In this document: positions 51,670 through 60,446 of the stretch, in pieces
How the letters are laid out: each line of letters opens with the position of its first letter
Position numbering within the stretch: the stretch's first letter is position 1
Assembly: GCF_014194695.1 (NCBI RefSeq)
Contig: NZ_JACIAH010000024.1
Span: 1 to 64,000, forward strand
Direction: 5' to 3'
DNA length: 64,000 nt
From: Rhizobium sp. BK399
GTDB taxonomy: Bacteria; Pseudomonadota; Alphaproteobacteria; Rhizobiales; Rhizobiaceae
Position numbers and translations under genes: made by a program
The notes under the pieces: model-generated
Told to the model about the DNA's origin: nothing
Database searches by the model: none
What the model saw: the letters and a program-made list of their open reading frames with translations, nothing else

Positions 51670-51984
51670 TCAGGCAGCGGTACGGGGCGGTCCCAGCGAT
51701 GGTGGGAAAATGACACCGGTCAGGTGATCGACTGGTTGCCGGTAGGCGACGTCAATGAAACTCGGAACGTGATGGACTTCTGGCGCAACGGCCTCTGCGA
51801 CAAACACCAGACACTGCAAGGCACAGCATTGGCCAGGGACAGCGTGCGGTTTTGAATCGTCGCAATCTTCGTGAGAACTCTGGTCGGCCGAAACGTGCGT
51901 TTGGGAAACAACGGAGAGGTCGGCTGTGAAGCTTGGCATCACAGGGGAAAGGAAGAGCAGGACTGCGATGAAAACCGCGACCAT
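51670..51984 (-). CDS. Small exported Cys/His-rich protein
   Basis: A 104-residue protein starting MVAVFIAVLLFLSPVMPS (signal or anchor), followed by HEDCDDSKPHAVPGQCCALQ and CLVFVAEAVAPEVHHVPSF, ending FPPSLGPPRTAA. It resembles the protein at 21772-22101 in length, Cys pairs and Pro-rich end, and both precede copper genes. It lies upstream of the ATPase gene on the same strand and may share its promoter. Confidence 0.65.
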   Translation of the reverse strand: MVAVFIAVLLFLSPVMPSFTADLSVVSQTHVSADQSSHEDCDDSKPHAVPGQCCALQCLVFVAEAVAPEVHHVPSFIDVAYRQPVDHLTGVIFPPSLGPPRTAA

Positions 51985-52071
51985 GACTTTCCGTCCTTGA
52001 ACCTCGTCGCTAAATCGAACTGGGCTGAATCTTGCCAATGTCTGTAGATAGCTGAGACGCAAAGTAAGACA

Positions 52072-52085
52072 TTGATCTTGATCAA
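52072..52085. promoter_or_regulatory. FNR/FixK-type box
   Basis: TTGATCTTGATCAA is a perfect match to the TTGAT-N4-ATCAA consensus bound by FNR, FnrN and FixK. It lies in the divergent gap, 62 bases before the cytochrome c' ATG (52147) and 88 bases from the 51984 start. Low-oxygen control of one or both genes is inferred. Confidence 0.75.
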
Positions 52086-52146
52086 ATTCAAGTCGATGCC
52101 GAGCCGTGCCAGGTTCGTTCATCGATCCTGCCAGCGAAGGGATGCC

Positions 52147-52677
52147 ATGAGGTCCGTTATTGTCGGTTCATTGATTTTTCTGGCTGTCGCGTCTGCTGCG
52201 GTTTGCGCGGGCGACATCGTGACCGTCCGGCAGGCGGATATGAAGGCAATCGCGGCTGCCACCAAGTCCATCGCGGGCATGTTCAAGGTGCCGTCGACCT
52301 ATTCGTCGCCCGAGTTCAAGTGGGCAGCCGAGCTTATCCGAGACAAGGCGGGCCAGACGCTGATCGACCACTTCGCGTCGGAAGCCGCATCTCCGGCTTC
52401 GAAGGCGAAGCCAAATATCATCGAGGAACGTGACCGTTTCGACCGCCTGGCAAATGACCTCAAGTCCTATGCGGCGGCGCTGGCTGTGGCCGCCGGGAAG
52501 AATCCGGCGGTTATGACCGACAGCATGCGAATGAAGCCCGGCGAGCCGATGGGCGGCGGGCCGCTCGGGACCCATGTCAAGAGCGAGGCCGAGCTTTCAT
52601 CCCTCCCTGCCGAGCATGCCTTCCACCTTATGCTGCAGACCTGCACGAGCTGTCATGTCAGGTTCCGCATGGAATAG
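52147..52677 (+). CDS. Cytochrome c'-family protein
   Basis: A 176-residue exported protein. A signal peptide (about 1-21, SAAVCA/GD) precedes a helical domain of cytochrome c-prime type with the C-terminal haem motif CTSCH (Cys166, Cys169, His170) followed by VRFRME. Cytochromes c' bind NO and protect against nitrosative stress. AAGGGATGCC lies before the ATG at 52147. A FixK/FNR box upstream fits low-oxygen expression. Confidence 0.88.
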   Translation: MRSVIVGSLIFLAVASAAVCAGDIVTVRQADMKAIAAATKSIAGMFKVPSTYSSPEFKWAAELIRDKAGQTLIDHFASEAASPASKAKPNIIEERDRFDRLANDLKSYAAALAVAAGKNPAVMTDSMRMKPGEPMGGGPLGTHVKSEAELSSLPAEHAFHLMLQTCTSCHVRFRME

Positions 52678-52680
52678 CAG

Positions 52681-53148
52681 TCACCGTCGTACCGGCTGCT
52701 CAGCCCTGATACCGTTTACGCCGAATGGAGCGTTCATGGCTGGAACGTCATCCGCATCACCTGCATTTGCGAACTCCTCGATGATCGGGCAGTCCGGACG
52801 CTCGTCGCCGTGGCAGTGTGTCGCAAGATGTTTCAGGGTTTCCGTCATCGCATGGATGGCGGCTGCCTTCCGTTCCAGTTCGGCGATGTGCTCCATGGCG
52901 ATGCTCTTGACGTCCGCGCTTGCGCGAGAACGGTCTCGCCAGAGCGCGAGCAGTGTCTTCATCTGCTCCACGGAAAAGCCGAGATCGCGTGCCCGGCGGA
53001 TGAAGCGCAGCGTGTGGATGTCGTTGTCGGCGTAGGTTCGATAGCTCGACTCCGTCCGGTGAGCGGGCGTGATCAGCTTGATCTGTTCGTAGTAGCGGAT
53101 CATTTTCGCCGAAACGCCGCTCGCCTTTGCGGCCTGTCCAATATTCAT
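52681..53148 (-). CDS. cueR: CueR/HmrR-type Cu(I)-responsive MerR regulator
   Basis: A 155-residue MerR-family regulator. The N-terminal winged helix (MNIGQAAKASGVSAKMIRYY) and dimer helix lead to the metal loop with Cys112 and Cys120 (CHGDERPDC), the spacing used by CueR for linear S-Cu-S binding. It activates promoters with 19-bp spacers. It follows copA by 55 bases on the same strand. The three CueR-type promoters at 20.9, 55.7 and 57.2 kb are its expected targets. Confidence 0.94.
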   Translation of the reverse strand: MNIGQAAKASGVSAKMIRYYEQIKLITPAHRTESSYRTYADNDIHTLRFIRRARDLGFSVEQMKTLLALWRDRSRASADVKSIAMEHIAELERKAAAIHAMTETLKHLATHCHGDERPDCPIIEEFANAGDADDVPAMNAPFGVNGIRAEQPVRR

Positions 53149-53203
53149 GTTCGATCTCCTTGAATGCGGGCGGCCCTTCCAGGCCAGCCCGCTTCGTAAT
53201 GGG

Positions 53204-55681
53204 TTATGGGTTTACAGAGCGGAGGCGTAGCGCATTTCCAAGTACGAAGACGCTGGACATCGCCATGGCTGCTGCTGCGAATATCGGTGACATCAGGGTG
53301 CCGTTTACCGGGTAAAGCACGCCTGCTGCTACCGGGATCAAGCTCACGTTGTAAGCAAAGGCCCAAAACAGGTTCTGCTTGATGTTCCGGATCGTCGATT
53401 TGCTGAGGGCGATGGCCTTCGGTACACCGTTCAGGTCGCCAGACATCAGCACGACGTCCGCACTTTCGATTGCAATGTCGGTGCCCGTGCCGACAGCGAG
53501 GCCGACGTCCGCTTCGGTCAAAGCCGGAGCGTCATTGATACCATCGCCAATGAAGGCAACCTTTCTGCCACCGGCCCGCAGACGCTTCACGGCCTCTACC
53601 TTGCCGTCCGGAAGGACTTCGGCGACGACCTCGTCGATACCCAATTGGCGGGCGATTGCGTCGGCGGTGCGTTTGTTGTCTCCGGTGATCATCGCCACCT
53701 TCAGGCCGAGCGCATGGAGCGCAGCCACGGCTGCTGGGGTTGTTTCCTTTACAGGATCAGACACCGCGATAATCGCTGCGAGATTGCCGTCGATGGCCGC
53801 ATAGAGTGGTGACTTCCCCTGATCGCCAAGAGCGGCGGCTTTCTCACGGAATTGGCCGATGTCGATACCCGCTTTCTCCAAGGCGCGGTCAGCACCGACC
53901 AGAACCTTTCGGCCGTTGACCGAGCCTTTAATGCCGAAGCCGGGGTTCGCCTGAAAGTCGGTGACAGGGAGAGCACGAATGCCCCGTTCCCAAGCCGCTG
54001 CCGCCAATGCCTTGGCAATCGGATGCTCCGACAGGGTCTCGACGCTGGCGACCAGTTGCAGGACTTCGATTTCCGCATATCCGTCCCGGACCTCAATATC
54101 GGTCAGTTCAGGGCGACCCTTCGTCAGGGTGCCGGTCTTGTCGAAAGCGACGATATCGGCTTCGCGAAGGCTTTGCAGAGCCTCTCCCTTCCGAAAGAGA
54201 ATGCCGAGTTCGGCCGCGCGGCCGGTTCCGACCATGATCGATGTTGGCGTCGCCAGACCCATGGCGCATGGGCACGCGATGATGAGGACTGCCACCGCGT
54301 TAACCAGTGCGAAACTCAGGGCGGGCGACGGGCCAAGCGCATACCAGGCGACAAAGGTGAATGCTGCGGCGAAGATGACCGCGGGGACGAACCAGCCTGT
54401 CACCTTGTCGACCAGAGCCTGAATCGGCAGTTTCGATCCCTGCGCCGCTTCGACCATCCTGATGATCTGCGCCAGAAGGGTGTCGCTGCCCACCTTGGTC
54501 GCCTGGAAGGTGAACGTGCCATTTGTATTGATCGTGCCGCCGACGACCTCGCTGTCGGCTGTTTTTTCGACCGGTATCGGCTCGCCTGTTATCATCGACT
54601 GATCGACATATGAGCTACCGGTTGCGACGATGCCATCGACGGGCACCTTCTCGCCCGGCCGGATGCGAATGATGTCGCCGACGACCACGTCCTCGATCTC
54701 GGTTTCGACGAACGCACCGTTGCGCGACACGAAAGCAGTCCTGGCCTGGAGGCCGATCAGCCGCTTGATGGCCTGGCTGGTCCGCCCTTTGGCGCGGGCC
54801 TCGAGAAAACGCCCGAGCAGGATGAGGGTCACGATGACCGCAGCAGCCTCGTAATACACGTTGACAGTCCCGGACGGCAGCAAGCGCGGCGCGAAGGTCG
54901 CCACGACGGAGTAGAGCCACGCAGCCGTGGTTCCGAGGACCACCAACGAGTTCATATCGGGCGTCCGACGCAGGAGGTTCGGTACGCCCTTCTGGAAGAA
55001 TCGCAGGCCAGGTCCGAACAGGACAACGGTTGCGAGGACGAACTGCAGGTAAAGATTGTTCTGCATGCCGATGCTGTCCATGATCAACTCATGAACGGCC
55101 GGGATGAAGTGAGAACCCATCTCCAGCAGGAAGAGCGGCAAGGCCAGCGCTGCAGAGACCGCTAGCAGGGCTTTGAGCTTGGAGATTTCGGTCGCTCGGT
55201 GGTCTTTGTCTTCAAGGGCCTGTGGTGCTTGCAGGCGGCGGACGTCGTATCCGGCATTCCTCACCGCAGCTTCGAGTACCGGGGTCTGAACAGCCCCCGC
55301 CGCCACGTGCACGGTCGCCCGCTCGGTCGCAAGGTTGACGGACGCATCGATGACCCCTGGCACAGCCTTTAACGCCTTCTCGACGTGGGCCACGCAGGAG
55401 GCGCAGGTCATTCCTTCGACGCCAAATTCTTGCGTATCGATCCTGGCTTGATAGCCTGCGTCCTCGATGGCGCGCAGAACCGAAGCAGGATCGACGGCAT
55501 CCTTGAATGTGACGCTGGCTCTTTCTGTGGCGAGATTGACCGATGCGCTATCGACGCCAGGAAGGGCCTTGATCGATTTCTCCACACGACTGACGCAGGA
55601 TGCGCACGACATGCCCTCGATTTCGAACTCGGTCGGAGTGGAATGTGCCAGGCTTTTTTCGAACTGGGAGAGCGCAGTCAT
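53204..55681 (-). CDS. copA: Cu(I)-translocating P1B ATPase, CopA/ActP type
   Basis: An 825-residue ATPase with two N-terminal HMA domains (CxxC at Cys26/Cys29 in GMSCASC and Cys93/Cys96 in GMTCASC). The core motifs are IIACPCAMGLATP, DKTGTLTKG, TGDNKRT and GDGINDAPALTE. The two-HMA form fits CopA/ActP, which exports Cu(I) to the periplasm and is induced by CueR/HmrR in rhizobia. Its promoter at 55709-55739 is a textbook CueR site. It is followed by cueR. Confidence 0.97.
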   Translation of the reverse strand: MTALSQFEKSLAHSTPTEFEIEGMSCASCVSRVEKSIKALPGVDSASVNLATERASVTFKDAVDPASVLRAIEDAGYQARIDTQEFGVEGMTCASCVAHVEKALKAVPGVIDASVNLATERATVHVAAGAVQTPVLEAAVRNAGYDVRRLQAPQALEDKDHRATEISKLKALLAVSAALALPLFLLEMGSHFIPAVHELIMDSIGMQNNLYLQFVLATVVLFGPGLRFFQKGVPNLLRRTPDMNSLVVLGTTAAWLYSVVATFAPRLLPSGTVNVYYEAAAVIVTLILLGRFLEARAKGRTSQAIKRLIGLQARTAFVSRNGAFVETEIEDVVVGDIIRIRPGEKVPVDGIVATGSSYVDQSMITGEPIPVEKTADSEVVGGTINTNGTFTFQATKVGSDTLLAQIIRMVEAAQGSKLPIQALVDKVTGWFVPAVIFAAAFTFVAWYALGPSPALSFALVNAVAVLIIACPCAMGLATPTSIMVGTGRAAELGILFRKGEALQSLREADIVAFDKTGTLTKGRPELTDIEVRDGYAEIEVLQLVASVETLSEHPIAKALAAAAWERGIRALPVTDFQANPGFGIKGSVNGRKVLVGADRALEKAGIDIGQFREKAAALGDQGKSPLYAAIDGNLAAIIAVSDPVKETTPAAVAALHALGLKVAMITGDNKRTADAIARQLGIDEVVAEVLPDGKVEAVKRLRAGGRKVAFIGDGINDAPALTEADVGLAVGTGTDIAIESADVVLMSGDLNGVPKAIALSKSTIRNIKQNLFWAFAYNVSLIPVAAGVLYPVNGTLMSPIFAAAAMAMSSVFVLGNALRLRSVNP

Positions 55682-55708
55682 GGGAGGATCCTCATTTCAC
55701 TGCACAGA

Positions 55709-55739
55709 TAAGTAATCCTTCCCATAATGGGAAGGTCAA
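55709..55739 (-). promoter_or_regulatory. CueR-type promoter of copA
   Basis: On the minus strand -35 TTGACC, 19-base spacer, -10 TACTTA. The spacer dyad TTCCCATTATGGGAA is perfect, flanked by the ACCTTCC and GGAAGGAT arms. It lies 28 bases before the copA ATG. Confidence 0.9.
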
Positions 55740-55847
55740 GGGTCTCATTTCACCTTGATGATATGGATCAACGGCGCGACACGCCAACGTGGTTACTGTT
55801 CCCTTCAGTCCCTAATAAGCTAACAGCATGGCCGTGATCGAACACTG

Positions 55848-56190
55848 GTGCGTATTGCGACGATGGTTATCCTAGCCATCGGCCTGGTGTTTGCGCCATT
55901 TGCCGCAGCTCACGCTGTGCCCTGCCTCGATATTCCCTCCTCCGCCCACGTCTTGGTGCAGGATCATAGGGCAGAGATGGCGGGCCATCGGCATTCCGAA
56001 CGTCGCATTCGACGGCCGGGAACTGCTGCGTCTCGGTTTGCTCAGTGCGCGCAGGGCCATTGGCCTCAGGAGCCTCCGAGTTCCTGCACTTATCCCACCC
56101 TGTCGTCTATCTGGTCCAGATCTCGCCGCTGACGGGACATTCGGTACCGCCCGGGCTCGACCCGCCCGGCTTGCTGTCTGACGTTTTTCG
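55848..56190 (+). pseudogene. Decayed small exported copper-cluster protein
   Basis: The start MRIATMVILAIGLVFAPFAA is a good signal peptide followed by HVLVQDHRAEMAGH. After about 56000 the pattern jumps frame (FLHLSHPVVYLVQISPLTGH, then PPGLDPPGLLSDVFRCC). The layout resembles the small Cys/His proteins at 21772 and 51670. Frameshifts leave it non-functional. It directly precedes the oxidase pseudogene. Confidence 0.55.
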
Positions 56191-56230
56191 CTGCTGCATT
56201 GCGCGCCTACTCTCGAAACCGGACAAGTGA

Positions 56231-56894
56231 CATGTACAGACGCGATTTTCTCACCTGCAGGGTGGCCGGGGCGGCTATCTATGGCGCGACCAACCCTCTC
56301 GCCATTCGGCAAGCAAGTGCCGGGATAGCGCCAGCTACGCAACTGGCCGGATCGACCCAAAGACTTAGCATCGTCAAGCGAACAATTGAGGTCAACGGCA
56401 GGCCGCGAATGTGCTTGGCATAACTCGGTCGGATGGGTCGCCAGGATTGAGGCTCGACGCCGGCGCTCCATTCGATGTTGAGTTGTCCAGCCAGATCGAC
56501 GCCCCGACGCTGATCCACTGGCACGGTCTAACGCCGCCGTGGGATCAGGACTGCGTGCCGGATAATCCAGCTGGTGCAAGCCTGGCCAAACCCGCCACGA
56601 TAAGTTTCGCCTCCGAGAGGGCGGGACCCACTGGATGCACGCTCACACGCTGCAGGAGAGGAACATGTCAATGATGTCCCACCCCGATGCACCTGCACGG
56701 ACACAAGTTCCAGGTCGTCGGTATCAACGGGAGGCCTATTAACGGCGCTTTACGCGATACCGCAATGGTGCCCATGATGTCGACGGTGATCATTGCCTTT
56801 GACGCCGACAACTCCGGCCGTTGGCCGTTCCAATTGTCATCACCTGTACCATATGGCGAGCGGGATGATGACACACATCGGGTACAAGGCCTGA
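56231..56894 (+). pseudogene. Multicopper oxidase, frameshifted and internally deleted
   Basis: MYRRDFLTCRVAGAA is a Tat leader. TQRLSIVKRTIEVNGR then changes frame near 56405 to ITRSDGSPGLRLDAGAPFDV and APTLIHWHGLTPPWDQD (first copper motif), and RAGPTGCTLTRCRRGT with HAHTLQERN in the alternate frame. At about 56670 it jumps to the far C-terminus, MHLHGHKFQVVGINGRPING and, after another shift, CHHLYHMASGMMTHIGYKA with a TGA at 56894. The middle of the enzyme (some hundreds of codons) is missing. Confidence 0.85.
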
Positions 56895-56976
56895 TGGCGC
56901 GGATGCTCCCGTTCATTCCCGGGAGCATCTGCTGCTATTTGCAAGGGGGAGGTCGTTGTTGTCCGCTGCCCGAAGA

Positions 56977-57180
56977 CTAGAGAGATGTGAATGTATTCGG
57001 ATAGCCTGCTTTCTCGATCGCTGCCGCTATTGTGAGCGGGTCGAGTTTTGACTCCACCTTTGCGGTCCGGGTTGGAAGGTCGACCTTGGCCTGGGCAGTG
57101 GGATCGGTGGCCCTGATTGCCTTTTCCACCGTGCCCGCGCAGTGGCCACAGGTCATGTTCTGGATATTGAATTCGTACAT
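56977..57180 (-). CDS. copZ: Copper chaperone, HMA domain
   Basis: A 67-residue stand-alone HMA protein starting MYEFNIQNMTCGHCAGTVEK with Cys11 and Cys14 in MTCGHC, the usual CopZ/Atx1 type, including KAGYPNTF at the end. It passes Cu(I) to CopA and to CueR. GGAG precedes the ATG. A CueR-type promoter lies 30 bases upstream. Confidence 0.93.
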   Translation of the reverse strand: MYEFNIQNMTCGHCAGTVEKAIRATDPTAQAKVDLPTRTAKVESKLDPLTIAAAIEKAGYPNTFTSL

Positions 57181-57209
57181 GGAAGGTCTCCGATTCAAGT
57201 GACTTAAAA

Positions 57210-57240
57210 TAGGTGGTGTTTGCCATCGTGGGAAGGTCAA
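57210..57240 (-). promoter_or_regulatory. CueR-type promoter of copZ
   Basis: On the minus strand TTGACC, a 19-base spacer and CACCTA, with the dyad ACCTTCCCACGATGGCAAAC. The -10 is poor, as often in MerR-activated promoters. It lies 30 bases before copZ and 96 bases before the divergent DUF411 gene. Confidence 0.75.
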
Positions 57241-57335
57241 GAGAACCTGCAAACGTTCAGGAGAATGTCGAAGGGAAACGGGCGTCGATCATGGCCCTGA
57301 AATGAGCTTGAACACCAATGAAAGGAGAGAAGAGC

Positions 57336-57785
57336 ATGAAACGTAGAGCTTTCATGTGTCTGGCGGCAGCAGGCACGATTGCCACACTTACCCGGCGTGC
57401 GTCAGCGTCGCGGGCTCGGATGGACATCTATAAAGATCCCAGCTGCGGCTGCTGCGGAGCTTGGGCCCTCGCAATGGTGAATGCCGATTTCAACGTCGTG
57501 GTCCGGGAGGATGATTTCATGTCGATAAAGGCCAGGCTCGGTATCCCTGAAGATATGCAGGGGTGCCACACCGCTGTGGTCGGCGACTACTTCTTTGAAG
57601 GGCACGTCCCCTTGGAGGCCGTCGAGAAGGTGTTGAACGAGAAACCTCCGATTGCGGGACTTGCCGTGCCAGGTATGCCGGTTGGCTCGCTTGGAATGGG
57701 AGACGACCACCAAGCCTCTTATGAGGTGTACAGCCTTACAAAGCCTGACATGAAGCCGTCGCTTTACATGCGCATGGGCGGTTAG
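57336..57785 (+). CDS. DUF411-family metal-binding protein
   Basis: A 149-residue exported protein. A hydrophobic leader with RR at 3-4 (MKRRAFMCLAAAGTIATL) could be Sec or Tat. The DUF411 core has DIYKDPSCGCCGAWALAMVN with a CGCC metal site and GCHTAVVGDYFFEGHVPLEA. DUF411 proteins are common in copper and silver clusters. AAAGGAGAGAAGAGC precedes the ATG at 57336. It is divergent from copZ. Confidence 0.9.
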   Translation: MKRRAFMCLAAAGTIATLTRRASASRARMDIYKDPSCGCCGAWALAMVNADFNVVVREDDFMSIKARLGIPEDMQGCHTAVVGDYFFEGHVPLEAVEKVLNEKPPIAGLAVPGMPVGSLGMGDDHQASYEVYSLTKPDMKPSLYMRMGG

Positions 57786-58141
57786 GACCCAATCAGGGCA
57801 TTCACGCCGAAAGCCAGGATCGCGGCGCTTACAACCAGTGCGGCAATCATAACCGTCTGACGGTCGGCTGCCAGCGTTACGCGGGACTGAACATCTTTGG
57901 GGACGAGACCATGCTCGCGTACCAGGCTGGGACTATTGCGGTGTCGTTTCCGGCGGTGTGACGTCGTCGTTTCTCCCAATGCGAAGTTACGCGTTCTAAC
58001 AAGGCAGCTTGGTCGCAATCCGCCATTGGCACGGGATTTCGACTTCACCGATCGACTGCTGAGAGAAGAATACTTCAGCCATACTTTAGACAGAAGTAAA
58101 ATAAGATACTGCCGACGGATCGAAATTTGCGGGGGAATACG

Positions 58142-58474
58142 ATGCGGCTTGTCCTTGCCTTGTTGATACTTGTTGCTGCAACAGCAGCTAAAGCACATCA
58201 TGCGCCATCCGGATTTCAATACGAAGCATTTTGCTGCAACGGGAACGGCGAAAACGGGGACTGTCAGCCTATTCCGTCACAAGCAGTGCGACCAGCGGGC
58301 GGTGGGTACCAGATCGCGCTGAAGCCAGGCGACCATAGGCTCGTTACGCGTCCACACCTTTTCCTCGTTCCGCAGTCCAGGGCCTTGGAATCGCCGGACG
58401 GTCAGTTTCATCTGTGTCTGTTCCCAAACGAGGATACTGTCCGGTGCTTTTACGCGCCGCCCTTGAATTTCTAA
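58142..58474 (+). CDS. Hypothetical exported protein
   Basis: A 110-residue protein with a signal peptide (MRLVLALLILVAATAAKA/HH) and four cysteines in the mature part (FCCNGNGENGDCQPI, HLCLFP, VRCFYAPP). The compact beta-rich mature domain suggests a small disulfide-bonded periplasmic protein. No family recognised. GGGGGAATACG precedes the ATG. Confidence 0.7.
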   Translation: MRLVLALLILVAATAAKAHHAPSGFQYEAFCCNGNGENGDCQPIPSQAVRPAGGGYQIALKPGDHRLVTRPHLFLVPQSRALESPDGQFHLCLFPNEDTVRCFYAPPLNF

Positions 58475-58925
58475 TCAACGAGCGAACCAGCCACCTGGAA
58501 AATCATTAATTGAGGGTCGTGTGCGTGGAGCGAGACACCGAGCGATTGGTGAGGAGGAGCCAGCGGACTATATCGTTTGAAGATCACGAGCCTGCGCCGC
58601 AGACAGTACCAGAATGAAAAAATATGGCCTGTCAGCATCAAGATCTGTCCGGTACAAAGGCCAGGCTTCATGTTGGAGCTGAGCCGCACCTGAGCCTCGG
58701 GAACCACCGAGGCTAATTTTTTGGTCGTTGGCAGCTGATCGAATCGAATGCTTGATTGGCTCACGAGGGAATGGTCGTCTCTACGTGCATCCGAGCCCCC
58801 CGGAAAATACGATAAAGTTGGAATCTCCGACGGCGAACCCGAAAACGCATTTGTTAAAGTCGCAAACAGGCCGTGATGGAACCTTTTTTTGTGCCGCCTA
58901 TTTCTCCGATAAAGCCGGTGTTACC
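58475..58925. other. Gap without recognised gene
   Basis: About 450 bases downstream of the exported protein gene. No protein-like frame of note, RNA gene or strong hairpin is seen. Confidence 0.35.
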
Positions 58926-59096
58926 ATGTCACGATATTTATCGTTTTCTACGCAAGCAGCCAGCGCTCAGAATGAGCCGGCTTCAAGAAATTTTCTCGTT
59001 TATCGGCGGATCGGCACGATGGTCTTGTACGCAGCCACTATCTTGCTGGTGATCGTGACGGGATGGATCAGCATGGGACTGCTCGTACCTTCATAG
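58926..59096 (+). CDS. Small single-helix membrane protein
   Basis: A 56-residue ORF (MSRYLSFSTQAASAQNEPAS, then a helix TMVLYAATILLVIVTGWISM near the C-terminus). It looks like a real small membrane protein, but the ribosome-binding site is weak and no family is recognised. Confidence 0.4.
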   Translation: MSRYLSFSTQAASAQNEPASRNFLVYRRIGTMVLYAATILLVIVTGWISMGLLVPS

Positions 59097-59412
59097 ACGC
59101 AAGCCTTTCCAAAGCTTGGGCAACCTCGCACGATGAGAGGGTGGAAGGCTCAAAGGCACGACGGGTATGCCGAGAGCCTTCCCGGTCCAAAGAGGGTTGT
59201 GTGCGCACCACAGATATCGCACATGCATGACGACGGATAGCAGCGTGCCTCACTTTGTGCGGGTATCGTGCATTCCGCGTCACCTTAGGGAGCGCATCGG
59301 GCAACGCCCGGCACAGAGCGTTCAACGTGAAAGGAGAAGAATTTCGGGCAACAGCATGAACAGGCTAGTGCCAGATTTCTGAAGCTCTATTTCGGGGCTG
59401 CGTAGCATTTGT
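59097..59412. other. Gap without recognised gene
   Basis: About 315 bases. Short overlapping frames only, none convincing. Confidence 0.35.
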
Positions 59413-59937
59413 TCAACGCAATAGTTTACCCATTTTTGATCGGAGCCAGAATTTCAGGCTCGGCCGCCGGATAAAAATGACGGTACTGTCCTCGCCCGCG
59501 TAAGCCGGGACTACGCGCGCTTCGTAAAGACCGTCGTCACGCTGTATGGATCCGAGCCGTGGCCCGATCGGGCGACCAAGGCGGCTCTCTGCGTCAGTTA
59601 AGTAGGTCAAGGGATTTGCCCCTTTGCAAGATCCATTGCATGCCACGCAAAACGAACAATCGGCGCCAAGCGGCTTTAGCGGAGCGAATGCATCTGTGAC
59701 CGGCTGGACGGGCGATATCCGAACCGTCTTGATGCCGTGCTTCTTGACCATGGACGCCGACCGTTTTGAAGCTTTGCGAACGCGATCCAGTCCCTGCAGA
59801 ATTTTCAACATGTACTTTGCTTCAACGGCTTCCATCGTGGCGAGAGGGACGCCATCGAGCCGAGCTGGCTCAAGCGTTGCCTCGTCGATGATGGACCAGT
59901 GTTCGCCTTCCATGCGCAATCGGTATTCTTCGGCCAT
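59413..59937 (-). CDS. Hypothetical protein with a four-Cys cluster
   Basis: A 174-residue protein starting MAEEYRLRMEGEHWSIIDEA, behind a GGGGGCTGGTA segment. The central part is basic and helical (ILQGLDRVRKASKRSASMVK). Residues around 100 carry CSFCVACNGSC, a compact four-Cys group that could hold Zn or Cu. The C-terminus is beta-rich (STVIFIRRPSLKFWL). I do not recognise the family. Confidence 0.6.
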   Translation of the reverse strand: MAEEYRLRMEGEHWSIIDEATLEPARLDGVPLATMEAVEAKYMLKILQGLDRVRKASKRSASMVKKHGIKTVRISPVQPVTDAFAPLKPLGADCSFCVACNGSCKGANPLTYLTDAESRLGRPIGPRLGSIQRDDGLYEARVVPAYAGEDSTVIFIRRPSLKFWLRSKMGKLLR

Positions 59938-60446
59938 TACCAGCCCCCTGTTGAGAACCAATTCCAGTCTGCTGCAAGGGCGCGCGTCCAGCTACCTAGC
60001 ATATCGGGCAACTCTCCCGCTCAAAAGTTGTATATCTACTCGCCCTAATTCGCACATTGCGCGCCTCGGCCTTTTTGAGGGGTGCGTGGTTCGGTGCCAG
60101 TACGATGTGGCACCGTTCTTCCCTTTCCTTCGCCGCCGAGGATTTTTTACACAATGTCCAAATTGGTCGGCGGGCGATGGCGAGGGCTGATCCATTGGGC
60201 GATCTGCTCGTTAAGTCCCAGTGGCAAGATTGGTCCAGCCCAGCAGTCGCTTCGTGGATCAAATTCGAAGTCCAATCTCGTCTCGGCTCACGTGTCGAAC
60301 GCCGGATCTGGCGGCCGCCCCCTCAGCGAAGCCGACGAACATCCCCTTCAGGGGGTAGCAACAACGATCGCGCACTCGTCTGCTCGATACCAGTTGATCG
60401 ATGACTGCCTTGGGCGGCCAGCAGCGGTCGCGACTCCACATTTGCA
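59938..60446. other. Gap without recognised gene
   Basis: About 500 bases. Several open frames overlap on both strands without domain signals; probably decayed DNA. Confidence 0.35.

Noticed and set aside
51237..51713. A 158-residue plus-strand frame over the ATPase N-terminus
   Set aside because: Antisense to the His-rich and metal-binding N-terminal region of the ATPase. No domain.
57782..58219. A 145-residue minus-strand frame ending in a membrane-like segment
   Set aside because: Only the last ~40 residues look like protein and there is no start near them. It overlaps the start of the 58142 gene.
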